In this document: positions 16,442-24,265 of the stretch, one piece after another
Layout: every line of letters begins with the position of its first letter
How positions within the stretch are numbered: position 1 is the first letter of the stretch
Source: Brevibacillus_H ginsengisoli
GTDB lineage: Bacteria; Bacillota; Bacilli; Brevibacillales; Brevibacillaceae
Assembly (NCBI RefSeq): GCF_050113715.1
Contig: NZ_JBNJQR010000013.1
Span: 62,001 to 126,000, forward strand
Reading direction: 5' to 3'
DNA length: 64,000 bases
Position numbers and translations under genes: made by a program
Notes under the pieces: generated by a model
Told to the model about the DNA's origin: nothing
Database searches by the model: none
Seen by the model: only the letters and a program-made list of their open reading frames with translations

Positions 16442-16473
16442 CCATTGCATTCCTGCTTGGACAATGACAATGC

Positions 16474-16520
16474 ACCCTCCTAGGCTCCCGCACATATGAA
16501 TGTGGGTAGTAAAGGAGGGT
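16474..16520 (+). promoter_or_regulatory. Hairpin that would mask the DUF2935 ribosome site
   Basis: ACCCTCCT (16474-16481) is the exact complement of AGGAGGGT (16513-16520), which is the ribosome site of the next gene. Between them CCC-ACAT and ATGTGGG can form an inner stem. The downstream arm is followed by TTT, so a weak terminator is an alternative reading. Confidence 0.5.
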
Positions 16521-16526
16521 TTTATC

Positions 16527-17336
16527 TTGCCGCAAACTGAATTTGCTTCAGCAGCCTTGTTTGAACATCGTTTCTGGCTGCAAATCCTTGGAGACCACAG
16601 CCGGTTTATCTTCATGAGCTTAACTCCTGACAATGTAGCCGAAATCCAACAAGCAGATCATTTTAAACGGATATTTGATCAACTTCTGGAGCAGGCGCGT
16701 CAGGATCTCAATGAACAACAGCTTCAGCTTTTGACGAATCAGGCTACCTATTACGCTACAAGCTTACGAAACTTTAAACTGGAACTGTTGCAAAAACAGC
16801 TGCTTGGACAAATCAAGACTCATCTGCCCCCGACGTTCTACAACCACATGCTTAATGAGATCGAGGAATATTTGCGAATTTTGAATTACTTATCTGCAGG
16901 GCAGGTTCCGCCTAACTGTCATCCGCTTCATCTTCATTTACTCTGGCTGCCTGATGCTTCGGGTCATGCAGGTTCCATCGCTGCTAACCTTGATCTGGTC
17001 GAGAAACGCCTGATGGAGAGAAGCCAGGAGTTTAGCAAGCACTTTGACGATTATCATTTGAAAGCCATAGAACTAGCCGGATATCTGCGGACCAATCTGA
17101 CACAATTCCCCGCTTTGGCGCAATTCACAAGCGACGTGGAGCTGGAGATTCGTTTATTCACTGAGTTTCTGGAAGAGATTGAGCGATTGGAGTTGGATGA
17201 ACGAATACTGGGTACTTTATCTCCCTTGATGCCCGACCATATGGCGAGGGAAGAATGTTATTACCTCATCAAGCTGGCTCAATCCACAGCGGGATCTTTA
17301 CCCGACTGCGATCCGACGAAACCGAGAGTGGAATAA
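16527..17336 (+). CDS. DUF2935 protein, ferritin-like fold predicted
   Basis: 269 residues from TTG at 16527, chosen because AAAGGAGGG lies 8 bases upstream; an in-frame ATG at 16500 sits before that site. The opening FEHRFWLQILGDHSRFIF is the DUF2935 signature, with Glu and His residues placed as in helical metal-binding bundles, and LMPDHMAREECYYLIKL repeats the theme near the C-terminus. Such proteins are cytoplasmic in Bacilli and their function is not established. The ribosome site can pair with an upstream complementary sequence (see 16474-16520). The gene is followed by a clear terminator. Confidence 0.8.
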   Translation: MPQTEFASAALFEHRFWLQILGDHSRFIFMSLTPDNVAEIQQADHFKRIFDQLLEQARQDLNEQQLQLLTNQATYYATSLRNFKLELLQKQLLGQIKTHLPPTFYNHMLNEIEEYLRILNYLSAGQVPPNCHPLHLHLLWLPDASGHAGSIAANLDLVEKRLMERSQEFSKHFDDYHLKAIELAGYLRTNLTQFPALAQFTSDVELEIRLFTEFLEEIERLELDERILGTLSPLMPDHMAREECYYLIKLAQSTAGSLPDCDPTKPRVE

Positions 17337-17347
17337 GTGAGACAAGA

Positions 17348-17380
17348 CAGAGTTCAGCTCATCATGAACTCTGCTTTTTT
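17348..17380 (+). terminator. Intrinsic terminator after the DUF2935 gene
   Basis: CAGAGTTCA and TGAACTCTG are perfect arms around an 8-base loop, followed by CTTTTTT. Confidence 0.9.
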
Positions 17381-17399
17381 GTGCGGCATGTCAAACATC

Positions 17400-17450
17400 T
17401 TGACTGCCCATTTTGGTTATGATATTTTTATTTCGAAAGTGATGGAAATA
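17400..17450 (+). promoter_or_regulatory. Promoter and possible operator of the ArsR gene
   Basis: TTGACT (17400-17405), 17-base spacer, TATTTT (17423-17428). Immediately downstream TATTTC and GAAATA are inverted arms 10 bases apart (17429-17450). The same half-sites recur in the perfect palindrome at 17784-17799, so the ArsR protein may bind both. Confidence 0.5.
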
Positions 17451-17476
17451 AGTCCGTTTTGAAGGGTGGGAAAACG

Positions 17477-17755
17477 ATGAGAGATGACCAAGTGAATGTG
17501 CAACAAGCGGTAAAAATCTACAAAGCCCTTGGAGAACCTACCCGATTGAAGATTGCCCTTCTGCTTGCCAAAGAAAACAGTCAATGCTGCGGCGTACTTA
17601 CACAGAAGATCCCTATTCCGCACTCGACGCTATCTCATCATCTGAAACAACTGACAGATGCGGGTCTGTTGTCTCTACGTAAAGATGGAACCTTTATCTA
17701 TTACAGCCTGAATAAGGATGTTGCTCAAAAATACGCACCCTATTTGTTGGATTAG
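17477..17755 (+). CDS. ArsR-family transcriptional regulator
   Basis: 92 residues from ATG at 17477, with GAAGGGTGGG as ribosome site. Compact winged helix: YKALGEPTRLKIALLLAK, then HSTLSHHLKQLTDAGLL and a wing with RKDGTFIYYSL. A pair of adjacent cysteines (SQCCGVL) lies at the start of the recognition unit, a place where metal or redox sensing can occur in this family, but no complete known metal site was recognised. It is upstream of and co-directional with an MFS exporter; a shared palindrome suggests it represses both itself and the exporter. Confidence 0.88.
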   Translation: MRDDQVNVQQAVKIYKALGEPTRLKIALLLAKENSQCCGVLTQKIPIPHSTLSHHLKQLTDAGLLSLRKDGTFIYYSLNKDVAQKYAPYLLD

Positions 17756-17783
17756 TTTTTTGTTTTTTTCGCCGATTATTTCT

Positions 17784-17799
17784 ATATTTCTAGAAATAT
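17784..17799 (+). promoter_or_regulatory. Perfect palindrome upstream of the MFS gene
   Basis: ATATTTCTAGAAATAT is a perfect 16-base palindrome 80 bases before the MFS start. A related TATTC..GAAATA sequence lies at 17838-17852. Candidate ArsR operator. Confidence 0.5.
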
Positions 17800-17879
17800 C
17801 AGCTTAGATGAGTTTATTTTTTTACCTACTGTTTCGATATTCATAGAAATACATATGCCCTGAAAGGAAGTAGTAAACG

Positions 17880-19055
17880 ATGTGGAAAATTTATTTGCTT
17901 GCCCTCATTACTTTTTTAGTTGGAACCTCGCAGAATTCAATCGCGGGAATTATGGACAAAATCGCTGAATCGCTGAACGTTTCAGTGGTTGCTACAGGCC
18001 AGCTCATTACGGTTTATTCACTCGCCAATGCGCTTGGAACACCGTTTTTAATTGGCTTGACGGGCAGGCTGGAACGACGAAAGCTGCTCATTTATGCGTT
18101 GGGCGTCTTTGTCATTGCCAACCTGCTTACTTTTATCCTGCCTGGATTTGAATGGCTCATTGCGGCTCGAATCCTAGCGGCGCTCGGTGCCGGAATTGTC
18201 GTTGTTAACTTGTTAACGGTAGCGTCCAAGATTGCTCCACCAGCAAAGGTAGGCAGCTCTATTGCGATCGTACTCATGGGCTTCACGCTTTCTTTAATTG
18301 TCGGTGTCCCCCTTGGTCGATTGGTCGCTTCCTATTACGATTGGAGAACTATTTTTGTGGGAATTGGCGTTTTAGGCTTACTTGCGATGCTCATTATCTA
18401 TTTTGTGATCCCTCAGTCAAATGGGGAGACTCCTATACCGCTGCGCAAACAATTGACTTTGCTAAGAGAGCCGAGAATATTCGCTGCTTTGGCGGCCACC
18501 TTCTTCTGGATCGGTGGATATGCGATTGCTTATACCTACATTTCTCCTTTTCTGCTTACGGTTACCGGGTTAAAAGAAGGCGCCTTAAGCACCGCGTTGT
18601 TCGTATTTGGTCTGGCAAGCCTGATTGGGTCGCAATTTGGTGGATATAGTACAGATAGATGGGGAGTTAAACCTACGCTCATCGGAGGTTTTACCCTTCA
18701 CATCGTCTCGCTCATCCTTTTGTCGTTATTTTCGCACTCTGCCATGGCCGTGTTCGTTGTACTCATCCTATGGTCGTTCTCCGCTTGGACAACAGGTCCG
18801 ACGCAGCAATATAACCTGATCTCGCTAGCTCCGGAAGCATCGGGAATTATGTTAGGCTTAAACAGTTCATTCCTCCAGCTTGCCATGGCTGCAGGCGCCG
18901 GAATCGGAGGACTCGTGGTCACGCATCTGTCACTTGCGGCTATTCCCTTGATTGGAGCCATTGGAGTCGTTTTTGCAATCTTTTCCGCTACTCTTTCTTT
19001 CCGCTTTTCTCGTACGCGTCAGCAACAATTGGCGAAGGGGTTGCAACTTAATTAG
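17880..19055 (+). CDS. MFS transporter, AraJ-like
   Basis: 391 residues with twelve predicted membrane helices. The NALGTPFLIGLTGRLERRKLL loop carries motif A, and RILAALGAGIVVVN and GVPLGRLVASYYDWR are typical of the DHA1 group that includes AraJ/YdhP-like exporters. It is in the cytoplasmic membrane and is probably a drug or sugar efflux carrier. GAAAGGAAGT precedes the ATG. Its partner regulator is the ArsR protein at 17477-17755. The stop codon overlaps the first bases of dispersed repeat copy A. Confidence 0.85.
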   Translation: MWKIYLLALITFLVGTSQNSIAGIMDKIAESLNVSVVATGQLITVYSLANALGTPFLIGLTGRLERRKLLIYALGVFVIANLLTFILPGFEWLIAARILAALGAGIVVVNLLTVASKIAPPAKVGSSIAIVLMGFTLSLIVGVPLGRLVASYYDWRTIFVGIGVLGLLAMLIIYFVIPQSNGETPIPLRKQLTLLREPRIFAALAATFFWIGGYAIAYTYISPFLLTVTGLKEGALSTALFVFGLASLIGSQFGGYSTDRWGVKPTLIGGFTLHIVSLILLSLFSHSAMAVFVVLILWSFSAWTTGPTQQYNLISLAPEASGIMLGLNSSFLQLAMAAGAGIGGLVVTHLSLAAIPLIGAIGVVFAIFSATLSFRFSRTRQQQLAKGLQLN

Positions 19056-19317
19056 AAAAGACTTCGTCCCTCTACTCTCTGTTTAAGCTCGCTTGTAGCG
19101 TCTACTGTCCGCTCCGTTCACTACGGAAGGGAGTCGACAAGAAAATCACTTCGTTTCTCAGTCTGATGTAAAGAATGCCGACTCTTTTCCTTCCTTCGTT
19201 CTCTGCGCTTTGTTTCGCTTAAAATGAGCTAGAGCGACGAAGTCTTTTCTTGAGCGGGCTTACTCGAATGAAAAAAAATAACCACTTTGCAGTTGTTGCA
19301 AAGTGGTTATTTTTTTT
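19054..19317. repeat. Dispersed inverted-end repeat, copy A
   Basis: Starts AGAAAAGACTTCGTC (19054-19068) and its main body ends GACGAAGTCTTTTCT (19236-19250), a perfect 15-base inverted repeat. A nested inner stem is GGAAGGGAGTCG with CGACTC...CCTTCC. A conserved tail (GGGCTTACTCGAATG) and a terminator-type hairpin follow to 19317. Copies B, C and D are at 25271, 42274 and 56244 in the same orientation. No protein coding seen. Confidence 0.85.
19271..19317. terminator. Bidirectional terminator in the tail of copy A
   Basis: AATAACCACTTTGCA pairs with TGCAAAGTGGTTATT, flanked by A8 and T8, so it works on either strand. It ends the LacI gene (minus) and the MFS gene (plus). Confidence 0.9.
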
Positions 19318-19371
19318 ATTTTTACCAAAAACCAAATTACAGGAAGCGGATGTGGTTTTTTCAAAAATGAT

Positions 19372-20361
19372 TCAATCAGACTCCCTTATAATCAGTTCTC
19401 CGTCATAAATCTTTTTCATTGGAGCCTGTTTGTTGCCATTCAGCTGATTCATGATTCGATCCACTAAGTCTCGAGTCATATCGGTAATGCGATTGCCTAT
19501 CGTAGAAATCTGTGGAGTCGTCACCATTGAGATCGGATGATTATCGAAGCCGATAACCGAAAAATCCTGCGGTATTCTTAAGCCGTGGTTAGCCGCTGAT
19601 TTGATTAAGCCAGCAGCTACGAAATCACTTCCCGCAATCATCCCTTGTATGTCTGTATGATTTTTAAAAAGCCGTTCTCCTAGCAGCATCCCATCTTCTA
19701 CGGTCGAAATTTGATTAAAAATATACGACTTATTGTACGGTAACCCTAGCTGATCATGCGCTTGAATAAACCCTCTTAATCTCGCTTGTTGGGAAGGGGT
19801 ATCGATATGATCTGAGCAGAATCCCAGCTTGGTTAAGCCTTTCTGTAGAAGATGGGTAGTTGCTTCCCGTATGACCTCTTCCTCGTTCAGACAAAAAGCG
19901 TCAAAGCACTTCCCCCGAAAATCTTCATTGCAAGCGACTATTGCACGATTTTCCACACATTCGGCTATCTCCTCTTCTGACAGAAGCGATGACGTCAAAA
20001 TAATCCCATCCAGCTCTTTATTCCTTAGCTGGGCATAGACTTCTTTTTCTATCCTTTTATCTGAAAAGGTCTGATGAACGACCGTTTTATATCCTCTTTT
20101 ATGGCATTCCAATGAGATGGAACTAACCAGTTCACTAAAATAGGGATGATCCAAATCGGGAATGAGGATCCCGATACACTTCGTTTGCTTTGTGCGAAAT
20201 TGTTTAGCGAGAGAATTAGGAACATAATGTAGCTCTTCCATCGCTTTTTGGACTTTGAGGCGACTCTCTTGTGACACGTAAGGATGGTTGGAAAGCACTC
20301 TTGAAACAGTAGATTTGGAAACACCGCTTAATCGCGCAATATCATATATCGTAATAGCCAT
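19372..20361 (-). CDS. LacI-family transcriptional regulator
   Basis: 329 residues. The N-terminal helix-turn-helix is TIYDIARLSGVSKSTVSRVL with hinge YVPNSLAKQFRTK. The remainder is the two-lobed periplasmic-binding-protein-like effector domain (IGILIPDLDHPYFSEL, then GMIAGSDFVAAGL and FSVIGFDNHPIS). The start has GAGGTG before ATG. It is divergent from the NtdB-like phosphatase at 20440 and a perfect palindrome lies in that gene's promoter spacer. In B. subtilis the kanosamine genes ntdABC lie next to the LacI-type regulator gene ntdR, so this may be an NtdR-like protein; that rests on context only. Confidence 0.92.
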   Translation of the reverse strand: MAITIYDIARLSGVSKSTVSRVLSNHPYVSQESRLKVQKAMEELHYVPNSLAKQFRTKQTKCIGILIPDLDHPYFSELVSSISLECHKRGYKTVVHQTFSDKRIEKEVYAQLRNKELDGIILTSSLLSEEEIAECVENRAIVACNEDFRGKCFDAFCLNEEEVIREATTHLLQKGLTKLGFCSDHIDTPSQQARLRGFIQAHDQLGLPYNKSYIFNQISTVEDGMLLGERLFKNHTDIQGMIAGSDFVAAGLIKSAANHGLRIPQDFSVIGFDNHPISMVTTPQISTIGNRITDMTRDLVDRIMNQLNGNKQAPMKKIYDGELIIRESD

Positions 20362-20381
20362 GATGCACCTCAGAAAAAGTA

Positions 20382-20412
20382 TTGACCTGGGATCGATCCC
20401 ATCCTTTATCTT
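20382..20412 (+). promoter_or_regulatory. Promoter of the NtdB-like gene with LacI-type operator
   Basis: TTGACC at 20382-20387 is directly followed by the perfect 14-base palindrome TGGGATCGATCCCA (20388-20401), then a -10-like TTTATC or TATCTT near 20405-20412. A central CG in a palindrome is usual for LacI-family sites. Binding there would block the spacer. Confidence 0.6.
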
Positions 20413-20439
20413 TAAAGTAGGTAATGGAATGGGGTGTTG

Positions 20440-21291
20440 ATGATGAATGTATCACTTAATCAATCTGCTTTTCCTTCTGCTACTCAGGAGGCGAAGTATT
20501 TAATCTTTTTCGACTTTGACGAAACGTATTATCCCCACGCTTGTACAGACGAACTGTTAAACAGTTTATACGAGCTGGAAGAATACTTGAATAAGCTCTC
20601 TCGAGAACATTTCGTCAAAGTTGGTTGGGTAACGGGCAGCAATCTCCATCATATTGTCCATAAAATGGAGCGGGCCCATATGCGTTATACTCCTCATTTT
20701 ATCGCAAGCAACCTGGGAACCGAAGTCTACGACGTAAGAGAAAATGGCCAATTAATTGCGAATACGGACTGGGAAAGCAGACTGCAGAAATCCGGCTTCT
20801 CGCACGAAATGGTCATCGAGCTAGTGAAAGAATTATATCATCAATACAGAATCGAACTTGTAGAGCAGACTCAATTCAGTCATCAGCGATACAAGCTCAA
20901 TTATTACTACTATGAAAGCTCCAAGACACAAACCCACTATGATTTACAGATCATTCGGCATCTAGCCAAAATAAATGGAATTGGCTTAAATATCAACCGC
21001 TGCAACCCAAAAGCGGGAGATCCCGCTGACGCATTTGATGTGGACTTCATTCCTCTGTGTACAGGTAAACAAGAGATCGTCACGTTTATGATGAATCATT
21101 ACAACGTTCCTTTTACCAACACAATCGCTTTTGGAGATAGCGGGAATGATGTCGATATGTTAAAAGCCGTCAAACATGGCTATTTACTGGCTAATGCTAC
21201 GGAAGAAGCGAAGCGCTTGCATCCGCAAGTGACCCGGTCAGAATACGCTAAAGGAATAGTAGAAGTTCTCAAGGCCATTCCTTTTAGATGA
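20440..21291 (+). CDS. NtdB-like HAD phosphatase (kanosamine-6-phosphate phosphatase family)
   Basis: 283 residues from ATG at 20440; ATG 20443 or GTG 20434 are alternatives and GGGGTG serves as ribosome site. HAD type-IIB phosphatase: motif I FFDFDETYYPH, motif II WVTGSN, and motif IV FGDSGNDVDMLKA with a C-terminal cap. The segments RYTPHFIASNLGTEVY, INRCNPKAGDPADAFDVDF and TGKQEIVTFM agree with B. subtilis NtdB as I remember it. NtdB dephosphorylates kanosamine-6-phosphate in the ntdABC pathway. The partner genes ntdA and ntdC are not next to it, so the substrate here may differ. Only the LacI gene is adjacent. Confidence 0.75.
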   Translation: MMNVSLNQSAFPSATQEAKYLIFFDFDETYYPHACTDELLNSLYELEEYLNKLSREHFVKVGWVTGSNLHHIVHKMERAHMRYTPHFIASNLGTEVYDVRENGQLIANTDWESRLQKSGFSHEMVIELVKELYHQYRIELVEQTQFSHQRYKLNYYYYESSKTQTHYDLQIIRHLAKINGIGLNINRCNPKAGDPADAFDVDFIPLCTGKQEIVTFMMNHYNVPFTNTIAFGDSGNDVDMLKAVKHGYLLANATEEAKRLHPQVTRSEYAKGIVEVLKAIPFR

Positions 21292-21310
21292 ACGTGCCCC
21301 CCACGAAAAA

Positions 21311-21354
21311 AAACACCTCCATGAATCGAGTGATCACGATTTTGGAGGTGTTTT
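21311..21354. terminator. Bidirectional terminator between convergent genes
   Basis: CACCTCCA and TGGAGGTG are outer arms with A-run before and TTTT after; an inner ATCG/CGAT pair extends it. It serves the NtdB-like gene and citrate synthase. Confidence 0.9.
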
Positions 21355-21362
21355 GGGTTCGC

Positions 21363-22478
21363 TTAGTTGGTGCCGACTTGTTCAGGAATTTGGCCGGTAT
21401 AGATGGATTGCGGACGAATGATCCGGTTATTCTCCGCTTGCTCCAGGATATGAGCGCACCAGCCAACTACACGGCTTACAGCAAAAGTAGGGGTGAACAA
21501 CGATTCCGACAAGCCAATCGAACGCATGACGGCAGCGGCGAAGAATTCTACATTCGTATTGAGCTTGCGGCCTGGTTTATATTCGTCGAGCAGGCGAAGC
21601 GCCACTTTCTCCACATGGGTTGCCAGATCAAACCACGGATCCTCCTCGGATAGCTCAGAAGCAACTACGCGCAGTGCCGTTGCCCGTGGATCGGTCGTCT
21701 TGTAGATGCGGTGGCCGAATCCCATGAGGCGCTCTCCTTTTTCCAAGGCATTACGCAGCCACGGTTCCGCATTTTCCTTCGTTCCAATCTCTTCGATCAT
21801 CTGCGTCACTTCCGAAGGTGCCCCACCGTGAAGCGGACCTTTCAGCGCTCCAATCGCAGCGGTCAAAGCGGAATAGATATCGGATTGTGTAGAAGAAACT
21901 ACACGAGCCGAGAAGGTGGAAGCATTCATTCCGTGCTCTTGCGTCAGGATCAGATAGGCATCCAATGCACGCACATGGGCTGGATGTGGTTCTTTCCCGG
22001 TCAACATATATAAGTAGTTCGCTGTATGATCCAAATCATCACGTGGATCAAGCGGTTCGCGATGCTCTAACCGCGCTTGTCTGTAAGCGACAATTGTTGG
22101 GAATTTGGCTGTTACGGCAATCACCTGTTCCAAGGTTGGAGGCCACTGTACGCCGCTCGTTCCGAGAAGGGATACACCCGTGCGAAGTACACTCATCATA
22201 TCCACGTCAAGCGGAATTTGATCCAATGCCAGCTTTACGTAGTTAGGCAACGCTCTGTTGTCCTTTAACTGCTTTTTAAGAGAGGCCAATTCTTCTTCAT
22301 TCGGCAGATGACCCTTCCACAGCAGATAAGCGATCTCCTCAAATGTATGAGCAACCGCCAAATCACGTGCCCAATGATTTCGATAAACTAAAAGTCCGTT
22401 CGTACCATCAACTAAACTTAGTGAAGATTCTGCCACCGCAATCCCTTCAAGTCCAATGGAGATAATTGGTTGTGTCAT
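21363..22478 (-). CDS. citA: Citrate synthase, CitA-like
   Basis: 371 residues, the short Gram-positive type II size. Catalytic elements: GPLHGGAPSEV with the first His, MGFGHRIYKTTDPRA with the second His and binding Arg, and NVEFFAAAVMRSIG with FTPTFAVSRVVGW near the end, where the catalytic Asp is replaced in position by the family's NVEF (the usual is N/D at this site). It condenses oxaloacetate and acetyl-CoA at entry to the TCA cycle. A CitR-like regulator lies directly upstream on the same strand, which favours CitA over CitZ; 2-methylcitrate synthase cannot be ruled out. The promoter region shows an extended -10, TGATATACT, near 22540. Confidence 0.85.
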   Translation of the reverse strand: MTQPIISIGLEGIAVAESSLSLVDGTNGLLVYRNHWARDLAVAHTFEEIAYLLWKGHLPNEEELASLKKQLKDNRALPNYVKLALDQIPLDVDMMSVLRTGVSLLGTSGVQWPPTLEQVIAVTAKFPTIVAYRQARLEHREPLDPRDDLDHTANYLYMLTGKEPHPAHVRALDAYLILTQEHGMNASTFSARVVSSTQSDIYSALTAAIGALKGPLHGGAPSEVTQMIEEIGTKENAEPWLRNALEKGERLMGFGHRIYKTTDPRATALRVVASELSEEDPWFDLATHVEKVALRLLDEYKPGRKLNTNVEFFAAAVMRSIGLSESLFTPTFAVSRVVGWCAHILEQAENNRIIRPQSIYTGQIPEQVGTN

Positions 22479-22588
22479 TGTCCCCCACCCCTATTTTGTT
22501 TATTAATAAAGTTTTTAGTTTCTAAAGTTTTCTTTGGTAACTAGTATATCAACCTTATTTTAAAAGGGGAAATAAAATAAAAGCGCCC

Positions 22589-22613
22589 AATTGATTACAA
22601 AACATAATCAATT
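22589..22613 (-). terminator. Hairpin at the end of the citR-like gene
   Basis: AATTGATTA and TAATCAATT are perfect 9-base arms around the stop codon. On the minus strand a TTTTATTTT run begins six bases after the stem, so termination would be weak. Confidence 0.5.
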
Positions 22614-23536
22614 ATGCCTGTTTGTCCGTCCTCGATAACAGGCAATGGGGGATATAGTTCAGCCAAGACATCCCGCATCCAACGAGCCGGTTCACTCGGT
22701 CCAACCCTGGGAATCGTCAGGTAGGAAGCTGTAATCGGCAAGGTTAGTCCCGGTGTGTTCAGTTCAATAAACCGATTCTCGAACAATTCTCGGGTAACGG
22801 CCGAGCGAGGCAAAAAGGACACGCCCAACCCCTCTTCGATTAATCGTTTGGTAATGTCTACCTCCGTTACGACCATGGTACGAAAAGAGAGTCCGCGCTG
22901 CCTTAACGCCAACAACAGCTCATCCCAATAACCGGGATGATTGTGCGTCAGCAATCGCTTGGATTGGAGTTCTTCCTCCCAATCCGGCAGGGGCGCCTCC
23001 ATATCTCCGCCATTCAATGGTACAGCTAAGACGACGGGATCTTCCGCCATCAAATAGGTAGCCAGTTGAAATTCCCCAGGTTTAATGCGGGTCAATCCCA
23101 GATCGGCTTTGCCGCTTTGTACCATCGGGCCGATATCTTCCGAATCCGCAATCCGAATCGACACATCTACTTCCGGATAATTCTTAGTGAACCGCCTGAG
23201 GAGATGAGGCAATGAGGTTCTGGCAATAATCGGTGATACCGCCAGCTTCAGCTGAGCGTGATAGCCCTGCCTCCAGGCTAACAAATCTTCCACTCCCTTT
23301 TGCCAATCCTCAATCAGCGTTCTGGCATGAGTCAAATACCGTTTGCCGGCAGGTGTCAGCATGACGCGCTTGCCTACTCGTAGGAAAAGCTCGATTCCCA
23401 GTTCTTTTTCTAATGTTCGGATATGCTGGGTTACCGTCGGCTGAGCAATGTACAGGGTTTCCGCTGTTTGATGAAAATTCTCCGTTGTGGCCGCTACTAC
23501 AAAGGTTTGCAAGACTTTGAGATCGATCGGATTCAC
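22595..23536 (-). CDS. citR: LysR-family regulator, CitR-like
   Basis: 313 residues from GTG at 23536, which aligns the N-terminus with the LysR family (NPIDLKVLQTFVVAATTENF). A longer version from ATG 23578 would begin inside a perfect hairpin. Winged HTH (PTVTQHIRTLEKELGIELF) and a co-inducer domain follow. LLTHNHPGYWDELL and DITKRLIEEGLGVSFLPRSA are close to B. subtilis CitR as I recall it. CitR represses citA there from a divergent position; here the gene lies upstream of citrate synthase on the same strand. The adjacent pairing supports a role in controlling that gene. Confidence 0.8.
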   Translation of the reverse strand: MNPIDLKVLQTFVVAATTENFHQTAETLYIAQPTVTQHIRTLEKELGIELFLRVGKRVMLTPAGKRYLTHARTLIEDWQKGVEDLLAWRQGYHAQLKLAVSPIIARTSLPHLLRRFTKNYPEVDVSIRIADSEDIGPMVQSGKADLGLTRIKPGEFQLATYLMAEDPVVLAVPLNGGDMEAPLPDWEEELQSKRLLTHNHPGYWDELLLALRQRGLSFRTMVVTEVDITKRLIEEGLGVSFLPRSAVTRELFENRFIELNTPGLTLPITASYLTIPRVGPSEPARWMRDVLAELYPPLPVIEDGQTGIIDYVL

Positions 23537-23566
23537 CTGCTTTCTATGCGCACTCTCTCTATAATG

Positions 23567-23593
23567 AAGGCTCTCCATCTACTGGAGAGCCTT
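23567..23593. promoter_or_regulatory. Perfect 11-bp hairpin in the citR-like leader
   Basis: AAGGCTCTCCA and TGGAGAGCCTT around a 5-base loop, with no T-run. It lies about 40 bases before the GTG start and would form at the 5' end of the mRNA, or act as a DNA operator. Confidence 0.4.
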
Positions 23594-23660
23594 ACCCATT
23601 TTTATACAGTTTACCTTACCAATCTCCCGTCAAGCAATTACCATTTTGCTTCGTTGGTCT

Positions 23661-24242
23661 TTACAGTTTCTCAATTACCTTATCAATCAGCCCATAGGCT
23701 TTGGCATCCGTTGCGGATAAGAAGAAATCCCGATCTGAATCCTTTTCCACCTTTTCCAGCGGCTGACCAGATCGATCGGCAATAATTTTATTGATGGCAG
23801 CCTTCGATTTTAGGATTCGCTCCGCCTGAATTTTAATATCAGATGCTTGCCCTCGGCTTCCGCCATGAGGCTGGTGGATCATGATTTCTGCATTCGGCAG
23901 CGCATATCTCTTGCCTTGTGCACCCGCAATCAGTAGAAACGCTCCCATCGAAGCGGCCATGCCGATACAGATCGTAGAGACGTCAGGCTTAATGAATTGC
24001 ATGGTATCATAGATTGCCATTCCAGCCGTTACAGAACCACCCGGAGAGTTAATATAGAGATGAATATCCTTCTCGGGATCTTCTGCCGTTAGGAAAAGCA
24101 ACTGTGCGACCACCAGATTCGCGATGTTGTCATCAATTTCGCTTCCCAGAATAATGATTCGATCCTTTAACAAACGTGAATAAATATCGTAGGATCGCTC
24201 ACCACGACTGGTCTGTTCAACAACTACAGGTACTAAACTCAT
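23661..24242 (-). CDS. clpP: ATP-dependent Clp protease proteolytic subunit
   Basis: 193 residues from ATG at 24242, chosen for GGGGG 7 bases upstream and the usual MSLVPVVVEQTSRGERSYDI opening. The catalytic triad is Ser in GMAASMGAF (about 97), His in IMIHQPHGG (about 122) and Asp in KDSDRDFF (about 170). It is the serine peptidase chamber that works with ClpX or ClpC in the cytoplasm. Length and sequence are normal. It lies 23 bases after a sigma-factor gene, an uncommon neighbour for the main clpP, so this may be one of several ClpP paralogues. Confidence 0.95.
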   Translation of the reverse strand: MSLVPVVVEQTSRGERSYDIYSRLLKDRIIILGSEIDDNIANLVVAQLLFLTAEDPEKDIHLYINSPGGSVTAGMAIYDTMQFIKPDVSTICIGMAASMGAFLLIAGAQGKRYALPNAEIMIHQPHGGSRGQASDIKIQAERILKSKAAINKIIADRSGQPLEKVEKDSDRDFFLSATDAKAYGLIDKVIEKL

Positions 24243-24265
24243 GTTCATTCCCCCTGAAGATTGAA

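Noticed and set aside
19054..19250. Target-site duplication around repeat copy A
   Set aside because: I compared flanking bases of copies A, B and C and found no direct repeat, so a transposition origin is not proven.
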